Shown in pieces: positions 43,682-51,954 of a DNA stretch of 64,000 nt. The notes below the pieces were generated by a model. That model made no database searches and was not told the DNA's origin. It saw only the letters and a list, made by a program, of their open reading frames with translations. Both the position numbers and the translations under genes were made by a program. Location: contig JAMPBO010000011.1 of assembly GCA_023666705.1 (NCBI GenBank), positions 1 to 64,000 on the forward strand. The letters run 5' to 3'. Position 1 is the first letter of the stretch, and each line of letters begins with the position of its first letter. Source of the stretch: Bacteroides sp. GTDB lineage: Bacteria; Bacillota; Clostridia; Lachnospirales; Lachnospiraceae.

Positions 43682-43738
43682 AATAGCTTATCTCCTTTCT
43701 ATAAATTTATTGTCCTCCATGAGAGAACATCAGCCCTT

Positions 43739-43767
43739 ATTATATTGAAAAAGCATTCTTACGTCAA
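43739..43767 (-). promoter_or_regulatory. rpmH promoter
   Basis: On minus TTGACG (43767-43762), a 17-base spacer and TATAAT (43744-43739) are followed immediately by AAGGGCTGATGTTC (43725-43738), so the recurrent leader motif would lie at the very 5' end of this transcript. Confidence 0.85.
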
Positions 43768-43904
43768 GAAGTTTTTGCTATTTATTAGATATTTATTAGA
43801 TAGAAAATTTAAAAACAATCGCAAAAAATTATGATATTTTATACACATTTGTTCAATTATTAATATTTCCGTCCAACTGGTGAAATCTGCCCAGTACTAG
43901 GACA

Positions 43905-43942
43905 ATGTACTTATTTACATGGGTGTTTTGGTATTTTATAAT
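43905..43942 (+). promoter_or_regulatory. Promoter of unit A with dyad over the -35 box
   Basis: TTTACA (43914-43919), 17 bases and TATAAT (43937-43942) form the promoter. ATGTACTTATTTACAT (43905-43920) is a dyad with five-base arms covering the -35 box. The long leader (about 75 bases) reaches AGGAGG before the start at 44019. Confidence 0.75.
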
Positions 43943-44018
43943 TTATGTACGGCATATATTCATAAGCTACAGATTATATAATAATTGGAAGACACTTTTT
44001 ACTTTAGGAGGTATTTTC

Positions 44019-44384
44019 ATGAAAAGAAAGGTAATTGCTATTTTATTAAGCCTTATGCTATTTGGAGGTGCTGCATTGCAGACCTATGACAGTAAAGCTG
44101 CCACTTTAACAGTACAGTTAGCAAATGGACATAGTGGAGAAATGACATCTTCATCTAATAGTTCAGCAGTCTTGCAGGTAACTTGGTCTAATAAACAGGG
44201 AGAAAGCAAACTTACAGCCTTAAAAACAATAAATGCCATTACTGTAAATGTCAGCTTTGGCGGTTTTACCGCTTCAAAAAATCATCCATCGGATTTAACG
44301 AAAGGATTATCTGTAAGAGCAACAAAAGATGTAGGCTATGTTCACACCTATTTAAATGGAAGTGCTGTATATCAAATAAAATAG
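44019..44384 (+). CDS. Small secreted protein, unit A
   Basis: AGGAGG lies eight bases before the ATG at 44019; the longer open frame upstream is the leader. The 121-residue product has a signal peptide (MKRKVIAILLSLMLFGG, cleavage probably after DSKA at about 27). The mature part is about 94 residues, rich in Ser, Thr, Asn and beta-type alternation, with LQVTWSNKQGESKLTA and a C-terminal VGYVHTYLNGSAVYQI. It has no cysteine. I do not recognise a family. Size and neighbours would fit a bacteriocin-like or signalling protein, perhaps loosely like lactococcin 972, but that is a guess. Confidence 0.8.
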   Translation: MKRKVIAILLSLMLFGGAALQTYDSKAATLTVQLANGHSGEMTSSSNSSAVLQVTWSNKQGESKLTALKTINAITVNVSFGGFTASKNHPSDLTKGLSVRATKDVGYVHTYLNGSAVYQIK

Positions 44385-44459
44385 GTTCTAAATAATGATT
44401 TATATAGTCTGTAGCTTTATTAACTTTTAAGTATACTTGTTTATATTAGGAGATTGTAA

Positions 44460-45761
44460 ATGAAAATAAAACGAATAATTCCCATATTAATAGTTCTTGT
44501 TTTAATACTTGGTGCTTCCTTGTTTTTTATTATGAAAAAAAATAATAGTACTAACACCGGCAATAATACTTTGGTTTATCCGGATGAACATGGTGGGATG
44601 TATGGTGCTGCCACCCCTGACGGTGTTTTCTATGTATATATTAAAAACAATGGATATTTAGACTATTTTATCAGATTCATTGATTATGAAACAGGGCAGG
44701 ATATTGCCGTATGCAACAAACCGGAATGTTCACATGATACAAAAGACTGTAATGCATTTGTATGCAGAGCTGCTGCTGCACCTGATAATAAAATGGCATT
44801 TGACCTTTTTATGTTTAATAATAAATTATATATAACTGTTAGAGAGGGTGATGACGATGCCAGCGGTGTAAGCAGTATGTCATTATATGAGCAGGATTTT
44901 GACGGTGAAAACAGAAAACATCTTTTTACGCTGGACCATGAGCTGTTCCAGCAAATTGTAACCTTTGAAAATACAATTATTTTTTCAACTGCCTACACGG
45001 ATAAAACATTTATGAAACAATTTGAAGGTAAGGACATGTCACAGGTAACAGATGAAGATTATGAAGAAATGCAAAAACATAATTGTAATAGTCTATGGTC
45101 GTATAATACAGAAACCGAAGAACTTGTCAGGCTTCAGGAATCCTTTGGCGAACGTGAAAAAGAATATGCCATAGAATACATTATTGCATCCGATGATAGT
45201 CAGGGATTTTATTATGTTACTACCTTTGGTATTGATCGTTTCCAGTCATGGTATTATTATGACATTGCTTCCAATACATATGAAGAAATCATGACTGATT
45301 TTTCAAGTTGCGGTATATATTCCAAAATAAGAATTTATAATAAAAAGCTTTATTATTGTGACAAAGATACAGGTGATTTTTGTTGCTATGACATAAACAC
45401 AGGAGCAATAACCAAACTGGCAGCTTTGGACAATTATACAGATTCTTTCATATCTGACGATAAGCTTTTTTGGAATTTGGGCTACGGTGAAGATACAGAT
45501 TACGCAAAAACCTATCAGAGATGGGTTTACTTTGACTATAAAAAGGAAAAATTTTATATAGCGAAGGAAGGCGGACATTATCCGATTTACTCATCAGGGG
45601 AGAAAGGCATCGTCGATTATACGGATTATTACAGTATAGATACTTTACAATTAGAAAATGATGCATACGATTATCAGGTAACTGATATGAACCACTATTA
45701 TAAATCCTGTTATAAGGAATATGAAAATGAATATGCAGATGCATTATTAATCGCAAATTAG
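44460..45761 (+). CDS. Membrane-anchored extracellular protein, propeller-like, unit A
   Basis: The 433-residue product has one N-terminal membrane helix (about 7-26) and a large outside part. Repeated short blocks like LWSYNTETEELVRL, FYYVTTFG and DFCCYDINTGAITKLA suggest a beta-propeller of the kind found in DUF5050 and similar proteins. A distinctive CNKPECSHDTKDC segment (about 82-94) and another Cys pair (FCCY) could form disulfides or bind metal. It is 75 bases behind the secreted-protein gene and may bind, process or present it. The family is not firmly recognised. Confidence 0.75.
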   Translation: MKIKRIIPILIVLVLILGASLFFIMKKNNSTNTGNNTLVYPDEHGGMYGAATPDGVFYVYIKNNGYLDYFIRFIDYETGQDIAVCNKPECSHDTKDCNAFVCRAAAAPDNKMAFDLFMFNNKLYITVREGDDDASGVSSMSLYEQDFDGENRKHLFTLDHELFQQIVTFENTIIFSTAYTDKTFMKQFEGKDMSQVTDEDYEEMQKHNCNSLWSYNTETEELVRLQESFGEREKEYAIEYIIASDDSQGFYYVTTFGIDRFQSWYYYDIASNTYEEIMTDFSSCGIYSKIRIYNKKLYYCDKDTGDFCCYDINTGAITKLAALDNYTDSFISDDKLFWNLGYGEDTDYAKTYQRWVYFDYKKEKFYIAKEGGHYPIYSSGEKGIVDYTDYYSIDTLQLENDAYDYQVTDMNHYYKSCYKEYENEYADALLIAN

Positions 45762-45823
45762 TTTTTGACTATTACAGGAACCTTTCCCCTTCCAACTGGT
45801 GAAATCTGCCCAGAACTAGGACA

Positions 45824-45861
45824 ATGTACTTATTTACATGGGTGTTTTGGTATTTTATAAT
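45824..45861 (+). promoter_or_regulatory. Promoter of unit B with the same dyad
   Basis: TTTACA (45833-45838), 17 bases and TATAAT (45856-45861), with ATGTACTTATTTACAT (45824-45839) over the -35 box, repeat the unit A promoter base for base. Confidence 0.75.
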
Positions 45862-45937
45862 TTATGTACGGCATATATTCATAAGCTACAGATTATATAA
45901 TAATTGGAAGACACTTTTTACTTTAGGAGGTATTTTC

Positions 45938-46291
45938 ATGAAAAGAAAGGTAATTGCTATTTTATTAAGCCTTATGCTATTTGGAGGTACTGCATTGCAG
46001 ACCTATGACAGTAAAGCCATTAGCTTATCAGTATCAACAAACGGACCGCTTAATGGTAATGCTAATTCCTCCGGTACATTACAGGTATATTGGTCCAATA
46101 CGCAAGGAGAAAGTAAACTTACTGCTGGAAAAGATTTAAAAATAATTACTGTAAGTGTTAGCTTTGGTTCTTCCTATTCTTCAAAAAGTAAAGAGTATTT
46201 ATCAAGTGGAGATTCTTTAATAGCAACAAAAGATGTGGGATATAAACACTCATCATTATACGGGAGTTCTGTATATGAGATAAATAATTAA
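45938..46291 (+). CDS. Small secreted protein, unit B
   Basis: This is the 117-residue paralogue of the protein at 44019, with the same ribosome site and an almost identical signal peptide. The mature part keeps LQVYWSNTQGESKLTA, ITVSVSFG and a C-terminal KDVGYKHSSLYGSSVYEI but differs elsewhere, so the two probably act as a pair or with different specificities. It has no cysteine. It is followed by the unit B anchored protein 60 bases downstream. Confidence 0.8.
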   Translation: MKRKVIAILLSLMLFGGTALQTYDSKAISLSVSTNGPLNGNANSSGTLQVYWSNTQGESKLTAGKDLKIITVSVSFGSSYSSKSKEYLSSGDSLIATKDVGYKHSSLYGSSVYEINN

Positions 46292-46351
46292 TAAAAATCC
46301 TTTATTTTATATAGTCTGTAGCTTTATTATATTCAAAGTGAGGAAATTTAT

Positions 46352-47650
46352 ATGAAAACAAAACGAATCCTGTACATATTATTAACAATTTTTTTGTTGC
46401 TTGGCATTTTTCTGGTTTATGTTGTAAAAAAACAACATAAAACAAATACCGCCAATGAATCAATACTTTATACGAATGAACATGGTGGGATGCATGGTGC
46501 TGTTACACTTGACGGAGTTTTTTATATAAAGCTTGAAATTAATGGCTATATAGACTATTTTATCAGATTTATAGATTATAAGACAGGACAGGATATTGCC
46601 GTATGCAATAAGCCGGAATGTTCACATGATACAAGAGATTGCAATGCCTTTTTATGTAGGTCTGCACCTCCTGGTGAAGATAAAATGGCATTTCATATTT
46701 TTGTATTTAACAATAAGCTATACGTTTCGATTAGAGAAGGTGACGATAATGCTGCTGGCAGAAGCAGTATGTCATTATATGAGCAGGATTTTGACGGTGA
46801 AAACAGAAAACATCTTTTTACACTGGACCATGAGCTATTCCAGCAAATTGTAACCGTTGAAAATACAATTATTTTTTCTACTTCCTATACTGATAAAACA
46901 TTTATGAAACAATTTGAAGGTAAGGATATGTCACAGATAAGAGATGAAGAATATGAAGAAATCCGAAAACATGATTGCCATAGTTTATGGTCGTACAATA
47001 CAGAAACAGGTGAACTTGTTAAACTTCAGGAATCCTTTGGTGACCGTGAAAAAGAATATGCCATAGAAAACATTGTTGCATCCGATAATAAACAGGGGTT
47101 TTATTACGTAACTTATACAATAAATGACATTGAAGTATGGTACTACTATGACATCGCCTCCAACACATATAAAGAAATTATGACTGGCTTTTCAGCCTGT
47201 AATGTTTTTGGTGATATGAGAATTTATAATAAAAAGCTTTATTATTGTGACAAAGATACAGGTGATTTTTGTTGCTATGACATAAACACAGGAGCAATAA
47301 CCAAACTGGCAGCTTTGGACAATTATACAGATTCTTTCATATCTGACGATAAGCTTTTTTGGAATTTGGGCTACGGTGAAGATACAGATTACGCAAAAAC
47401 CTATCAGAGATGGGTTTACTTTGACTATAAAAAGGAAAAATTTTATATAGCGAAGGAAGGCGGACATTATCCGATTTACTCATCAGGGGAGAAAGGCATC
47501 GTCGATTATACGGATTATTACAGTATAGATACTTTACAATTAGAAAATGATGCATACGATTATCAGGTAACTGATATGAACCACTATTATAAATCCTGTT
47601 ATAAGGAATATGAAAATGAATATGCAGATGCATTATTAATTACAAATTAG
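46352..47650 (+). CDS. Membrane-anchored extracellular protein, propeller-like, unit B
   Basis: This 432-residue paralogue of the protein at 44460 has its own N-terminal helix (about 5-24), the CNKPECSHDTRDC segment and propeller-like blocks. Its last 140 residues are identical to unit A except one residue near the end. The middle differs at scattered positions. The ABC ATPase starts 13 bases after its stop, so unit B and the transporter are probably one transcript. Confidence 0.75.
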   Translation: MKTKRILYILLTIFLLLGIFLVYVVKKQHKTNTANESILYTNEHGGMHGAVTLDGVFYIKLEINGYIDYFIRFIDYKTGQDIAVCNKPECSHDTRDCNAFLCRSAPPGEDKMAFHIFVFNNKLYVSIREGDDNAAGRSSMSLYEQDFDGENRKHLFTLDHELFQQIVTVENTIIFSTSYTDKTFMKQFEGKDMSQIRDEEYEEIRKHDCHSLWSYNTETGELVKLQESFGDREKEYAIENIVASDNKQGFYYVTYTINDIEVWYYYDIASNTYKEIMTGFSACNVFGDMRIYNKKLYYCDKDTGDFCCYDINTGAITKLAALDNYTDSFISDDKLFWNLGYGEDTDYAKTYQRWVYFDYKKEKFYIAKEGGHYPIYSSGEKGIVDYTDYYSIDTLQLENDAYDYQVTDMNHYYKSCYKEYENEYADALLITN

Positions 47651-47663
47651 GGTGGTATATAAT

Positions 47664-48527
47664 ATGTTGGAAATTAAAAATTTAACGAAATATTACGGTG
47701 AACAATGTGCTGTAAATAATATTTCCATGCAGTTGTCGCCGGGAATCTATGGCTTTTTAGGACCGAACGGTGCAGGAAAAACAACCCTTGCCAATATGCT
47801 TGTAGGTAATTTAATTCCTACGGATGGTGAAATTTTATATGATGGATGTCCTATTTCAAAGCTTGGCAGTGAATATAGGGAAAAAATCGGTTTTATGCCT
47901 CAGCACCAAAGCATTTATGATTTTTTTTCAGGACGGCAATTTCTTTCATATATTGCAGAATTAAAAGATATACCTGAAAAAGAAATTAAAAATGAAGTAT
48001 TTCGTGTAATGACCTGGGTTAATCTCACAGAACAACTGGATATTAAAATTAAACATTATTCTGGCGGTATGAAACGCAGATTATTACTTGCACAGGCATT
48101 ACTTGGAAATCCCAAATTTATTATTTTGGATGAACCGACAACAGGGTTAGACCCAAAAGAACGGATACGAATGAAAAATGTTATTTCCAAATATGCAATG
48201 GATACCATTGTAATTATTGTAACCCATATTGTACCTGATATAGAATACATTGCAAAAGAAATTGTTCTTTTTAAAGAAGGAAAAATTGTAGAATGTGGCA
48301 CACCTGAACAATTGACGACCTCTATTGATGATAAAGTATATGAAATTTGTATTACCAATTCAGAATTAGATAATGTACAAAATAATTATCAAATCAGCAA
48401 TATAAGAAGAGAACATGAACATATTTATGTACGCATCATCACAGATGAGGAACCTGAAAATTTTCCATATGTAAAAGTAAAAGCTAATTTAGAAGAAAAA
48501 TATCTTTATGTTTTTGGAGAGGAGTAA
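47664..48527 (+). CDS. ABC transporter ATPase
   Basis: The 287-residue ATPase starts MLEIKNLTKYYGEQCA; AGGGTGG lies eight bases before the ATG at 47664. Walker A GPNGAGKTTLANML (about 34-47), Q-loop GFMPQHQSIYDFFS, signature HYSGGMKRRLLLAQAL, Walker B FIILDEPTTGLDP and switch VTHIVPDIEYI are all present. About 70 residues follow the core. The type is that of ABC-2 exporters for drugs, lantibiotics or polysaccharides. It pairs with the permease starting nine bases later. Confidence 0.92.
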   Translation: MLEIKNLTKYYGEQCAVNNISMQLSPGIYGFLGPNGAGKTTLANMLVGNLIPTDGEILYDGCPISKLGSEYREKIGFMPQHQSIYDFFSGRQFLSYIAELKDIPEKEIKNEVFRVMTWVNLTEQLDIKIKHYSGGMKRRLLLAQALLGNPKFIILDEPTTGLDPKERIRMKNVISKYAMDTIVIIVTHIVPDIEYIAKEIVLFKEGKIVECGTPEQLTTSIDDKVYEICITNSELDNVQNNYQISNIRREHEHIYVRIITDEEPENFPYVKVKANLEEKYLYVFGEE

Positions 48528-48535
48528 TATCCAAT

Positions 48536-50710
48536 ATGTTTAAAAAATCTATTTATCTAAGCATATATGATATGAAAAAGATTTTATCAAATAAAATATT
48601 CTGGCTCACATGTTGTATTAGTTTACTTTTTTTTATTATTGTGTGTTTTAATTATGGAAAAAACAAAGGATTTACCGACAAAAATTACAAATTATTAAAA
48701 AATTATATACAAACATATGATACAAACCAAATTCCAAATACAGATTCTGGAACAGGTGTAGATTATATAGTAAATACCTATAATAAAATAATTAAGGCAA
48801 AAGAAACCAACACATATATTCAAAATTATTCTTTTGTCAATACAGATTTTTCAGAAGAATATAACTTATTTTCATATATGAGAGCTGACATAGATGCCGC
48901 ATATTCCTATGCAGACTTTTTAAAAAATACAAGAGAAAATGCAGATTTAATTTCCAATATCTCAATTTTTTCGAAAAGTAAAAATGAATTTTCAAGACGA
49001 AATATTCAAAAAACAAAATCAGACTATGCTTCATTTTCTGAAGAAATTATATCATATACAGGAAGCCGTGGTATGTCAGAACTTTTACATATACCTGTTT
49101 ATCCTGTGATTATATTTGTTTTTTTATTTATATTAACAATTCTATTGGTAATCGATGATAGAAACAATCAATATAATAAACTTTATAACACTATGAAAAA
49201 TGGAAAAACTGTTTTATCTTTATCAAAAATTTGGATATTGCTATTCTTTTCTTTTGTATCCACATTTTTACTTACTTGTATATCATTGCTTATTTCAATA
49301 TTTCGTTATGGTTTTGTTGATATGACTTGTTCCATACAATCCTTTTTTGGCTGTTATAAAAGTATTTTTCACATAAAAATTATTACTTTTTTAGTTTTAT
49401 TATTTTTACTAAGATGGATTGGTGCTTTTATAATTGGCATTTGTCTTCTCGCCCTTACAAATATAATCTCAACCATCCAGATATATACCTTAATTTCAAT
49501 TTTAGTTTATGTAATTGGGCTTCTTTTACAAAATATAAAAGGCAATACACTATTTTCTTTAATGAAATATATTTCTCCTTTTTATTTGCTACAATCAATT
49601 GGATTTTTATCTGAATATAAAAATATAAATTTATTTGGTTACCCTATATTATTTACATATCCATCCTTTTTAGTATCTTTCATCATACTTGTGGTAATGG
49701 TTGTTCTTTTCATTATCGGTTATAACAAAGCTAATATCAAAGAGCCACTATTTCTTTCTTTTTCTTTGAGAAAAAAAACAGATAAAAATATTAAATTTAA
49801 AAGACATAGTATTTATTCATATGAAATGTATAAAATCCTTTTTGGAAGAAAATTATTACTTTTATTTCTATTAGTAGGACCATTATTCTATATTTATTTA
49901 ACACATACAACAAAACCTGAAAACTTTGACAGACAATATTATATGAGATATATGCATTCATATGAGGGAATACTTTCCGAAGAAAATATGAATCTGATTG
50001 AGACGGAATCTAAACGTTTAGAATCTGCATTTAAAAAACAGGAACAAATTCAGTCCCAATATGAAGCTGGAAATTTATCAATGTCAGAATATTTTCCTAT
50101 TATATCAAAATATCAGTCAATGACTATAAGCAGTGGGGGATTTTCGCTTGTAGAATCAAGACTGGATTATCTTTCAGAAAAAGATTTTACGAAATGGTTG
50201 GTATACGAGAAAGGTTGGTATATATTTTTAGGAATTGGAGGTTATGACCGTCAAAATTTTCTTATACTTGCATTTTCCTGTCTTTGTGTGATTATATCCG
50301 TATCAGGCATATTTCCTATGGAAGAAGAATGTCAGACTTCTTTCATTTTAAATACATGTAAACATGGTCAGAAAGATCTTGATAAAAATAAAATAAAAGC
50401 CAGTATCAGCTGCACTTTCATTTCATTTATAATAACATATTTGCCTTTATTTATATATTGTTGTCAATTATATGGCTTACACAGCTTTTTTGCTCCTACC
50501 CCATCACTTCCCCCACTGGAAAAAGTACCTTCATTTATTCCTATTTTCTTATTTACAATAATAGTTTTGACATTAAAATTTTTATTTTTATTATTTTTTA
50601 CAATATTTGTTTTATATTTATCAAAAAAGATGAAAAGTACACTAAAAACTTATATTACCGGAATATCTTTCCTTATAATACTAGTTGTTTGTTGTATTTT
50701 CATTACTTAA
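48536..50710 (+). CDS. ABC transporter permease, large ABC-2-like
   Basis: The 724-residue protein has about twelve hydrophobic segments in two halves. Each half begins with a helix and a large extracytoplasmic loop, for example residues about 40-180 and 460-570, followed by clusters of five or six helices. The halves look like two fused permease units, resembling large bacitracin- or lantibiotic-type and lactococcin 972-associated membrane proteins, but I cannot assign it to a family. It would export the small secreted proteins or protect the cell from them. The gene is strikingly AT-rich. Confidence 0.8.
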   Translation: MFKKSIYLSIYDMKKILSNKIFWLTCCISLLFFIIVCFNYGKNKGFTDKNYKLLKNYIQTYDTNQIPNTDSGTGVDYIVNTYNKIIKAKETNTYIQNYSFVNTDFSEEYNLFSYMRADIDAAYSYADFLKNTRENADLISNISIFSKSKNEFSRRNIQKTKSDYASFSEEIISYTGSRGMSELLHIPVYPVIIFVFLFILTILLVIDDRNNQYNKLYNTMKNGKTVLSLSKIWILLFFSFVSTFLLTCISLLISIFRYGFVDMTCSIQSFFGCYKSIFHIKIITFLVLLFLLRWIGAFIIGICLLALTNIISTIQIYTLISILVYVIGLLLQNIKGNTLFSLMKYISPFYLLQSIGFLSEYKNINLFGYPILFTYPSFLVSFIILVVMVVLFIIGYNKANIKEPLFLSFSLRKKTDKNIKFKRHSIYSYEMYKILFGRKLLLLFLLVGPLFYIYLTHTTKPENFDRQYYMRYMHSYEGILSEENMNLIETESKRLESAFKKQEQIQSQYEAGNLSMSEYFPIISKYQSMTISSGGFSLVESRLDYLSEKDFTKWLVYEKGWYIFLGIGGYDRQNFLILAFSCLCVIISVSGIFPMEEECQTSFILNTCKHGQKDLDKNKIKASISCTFISFIITYLPLFIYCCQLYGLHSFFAPTPSLPPLEKVPSFIPIFLFTIIVLTLKFLFLLFFTIFVLYLSKKMKSTLKTYITGISFLIILVVCCIFIT

Positions 50711-50738
50711 TTCATGGTATTTTCATTTAACTGGTACA

Positions 50739-50776
50739 ATGTACTTATTTACATGGGTTTTTGCTTATATTATAAT
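50739..50776 (+). promoter_or_regulatory. Third promoter with the shared dyad
   Basis: ATGTACTTATTTACAT (50739-50754) overlaps TTTACA (50748-50753); a 17-base spacer and TATAAT (50771-50776) follow. The sequence upstream starts ACTGGT, as in units A and B, but the 21 bases between ACTGGT and ACAATGTAC are missing. Confidence 0.75.
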
Positions 50777-50853
50777 AAAAATGATTTAATTTACATTTTA
50801 TTACAATTCTAAAATATAATAGTTTAATTAAAATTTTAAAGGATATTTTTAAT

Positions 50854-51225
50854 ATGAAGAAATTATTACTTTTATTATGTACTTTAACACTTTTGCTGTG
50901 CGGCTGCGGAAAAGATGATAAAAACACCACAACATCTGCAGCATCTTCCGATGATTCATGGACTTTCTCAAGCTCCCCTGATGAGGACAAGTCTGAATGG
51001 GATACTGTTTGTTCTACCTTAAAAAACGACTTACAAAATATGGAACATATTGAAAAAGTGGAAATTGAACCTGAAAACTATGATACTTACAAAGAACAAA
51101 AGAAGGCAACCATAACGTGTTATGTTGAAAACAATACTTCTCCAGACGAAGAAATAAAAAAAGGAATAAATGATTATGTCAAATCCATGAATTATTTTGA
51201 TGATTATTCTATTGTTTACGAATAG
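50854..51225 (+). CDS. Small lipoprotein
   Basis: The 123-residue product begins MKKLLLLLCTLTLLLCGCGK, with lipobox LLCGC (Cys19 predicted to be lipidated), then an acidic Ser/Asp-rich linker and a folded domain of about 75 residues without known motif. It shares the promoter dyad with units A and B, so it probably belongs to the same system, for example as an immunity or sensing lipoprotein. That role is inferred from context only. Confidence 0.7.
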   Translation: MKKLLLLLCTLTLLLCGCGKDDKNTTTSAASSDDSWTFSSSPDEDKSEWDTVCSTLKNDLQNMEHIEKVEIEPENYDTYKEQKKATITCYVENNTSPDEEIKKGINDYVKSMNYFDDYSIVYE

Positions 51226-51279
51226 AATAATTCTAATTCAGTTTAAATACTTTATAACAATAGTTTAGGAAGGGATTAT

Positions 51280-51507
51280 ATGTATACGATAATTTTATTA
51301 CTAACATCATTAGCAGGAGCTATTTTAGAAACACCTTTAACAGGCACTGAAACAACATCAAATTATTACTTTTATGAATCCGAAATACATGATTCAGAAG
51401 ACTTAACATTGATAAAAGAAGAATGTTTTTCTGGCGGTTTCTATTATTATGTTCCAGAAACGGATAATTCAAATATCTTTACAATAATAAAAGAACAATT
51501 AAAATAA
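51280..51507 (+). CDS. Small hypothetical protein
   Basis: The 75-residue product starts MYTIILLLTSLAGAILE with a short hydrophobic stretch and then an acidic, Tyr-rich part (YYFYESE, FYYYVPE). AGGAAGG precedes the ATG. It lies 54 bases after the lipoprotein gene and ends before the origin. It could be secreted or membrane-attached. No family is recognised. Confidence 0.5.
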   Translation: MYTIILLLTSLAGAILETPLTGTETTSNYYFYESEIHDSEDLTLIKEECFSGGFYYYVPETDNSNIFTIIKEQLK

Positions 51508-51607
51508 CTAAACATAAAATACATGTAAAAAATTATAACAACCTACATAAAATATAAATTAAAGAGCAAAATTCAATCTTTACATTGTATATTTATATTA
51601 ATTTATT

Positions 51608-51655
51608 AAATACTATCATATTAAATTTTATTATTAAGTATGATAGTATTTTTAT
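51608..51655 (+). terminator. Terminator at the end of the accessory cassette
   Basis: AAATACTATCATA (51608-51620) and TATGATAGTATTT (51639-51651) form a perfect 13-base stem followed by a T-run that merges with the first DnaA box. It would insulate the origin from cassette transcription. Confidence 0.8.
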
Positions 51656-51790
51656 CCACATTTTTTTTAATTTCCATAATGTATTTACATAATGTTATCC
51701 ACAAAATGTGTTTAACCTGTTGATAACTTGTAGAATTGTTGTTGATTTACATGCTTTACCCCTATTTTTCTACATTTTATAATTGTTGAT
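51652..51790. other. oriC: Replication origin region (oriC) upstream of dnaA
   Basis: Two perfect DnaA boxes TTATCCACA (51652-51660 and 51695-51703) and a near-match TGTTGATAA (51718-51726), then weaker TGTTGATT-type sites, lie in a very AT-rich stretch between the terminator and the dnaA promoter. Gene polarity changes across this region. The dnaA-dnaN gap (53332-53600) has a few degenerate boxes and may be the second half of a bipartite origin, as in Bacillus. Confidence 0.88.
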
Positions 51791-51867
51791 TACTTATTTG
51801 AAATAATCATTTAATTTACATAAAACCATTTCACATAATATGACCAGTTAATAATTTCTTAAAATTC

Positions 51868-51896
51868 TTGTAAAAAACCAAATTTTATAGTATATT
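51868..51896 (+). promoter_or_regulatory. dnaA promoter
   Basis: TTGTAA (51868-51873), a 17-base spacer and TATATT (51891-51896) lie about 60 bases before the dnaA start. The DnaA boxes upstream allow autoregulation. Confidence 0.7.
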
Positions 51897-51954
51897 ATAG
51901 ATAGTTATGCTCTCATTTTAAAATGAGTTTTTGGAGATAATTGGAGGAATGTAA

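Larger units (their letters stand above)
43872..47650 (+). repeat. Tandem duplication of a secreted-protein/anchored-protein gene pair
   Basis: Unit A (43872-45761) and unit B (45791-47650) each contain a promoter, a small secreted-protein gene and a 430-residue anchored-protein gene. The promoter, leader and signal-peptide codons are almost identical (offset 1919 bases); the mature secreted parts have diverged. The last 421 bases of the larger genes (45331-45751 and 47220-47640) are identical, while their middle parts differ. This mosaic suggests duplication with later gene conversion. Confidence 0.9.

Noticed and set aside
43905-44018. N-terminal extension of the secreted proteins of units A and B
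   Set aside because: The frame upstream is open only because the leader is duplicated; it covers the promoter, and AGGAGG plus a clean signal peptide support the internal ATG.
44019-46291. Firm assignment of the small secreted proteins to lactococcin 972
   Set aside because: Size, lack of Cys and neighbourhood agree, but the sequence similarity I can see is limited to a vague C-terminal pattern.
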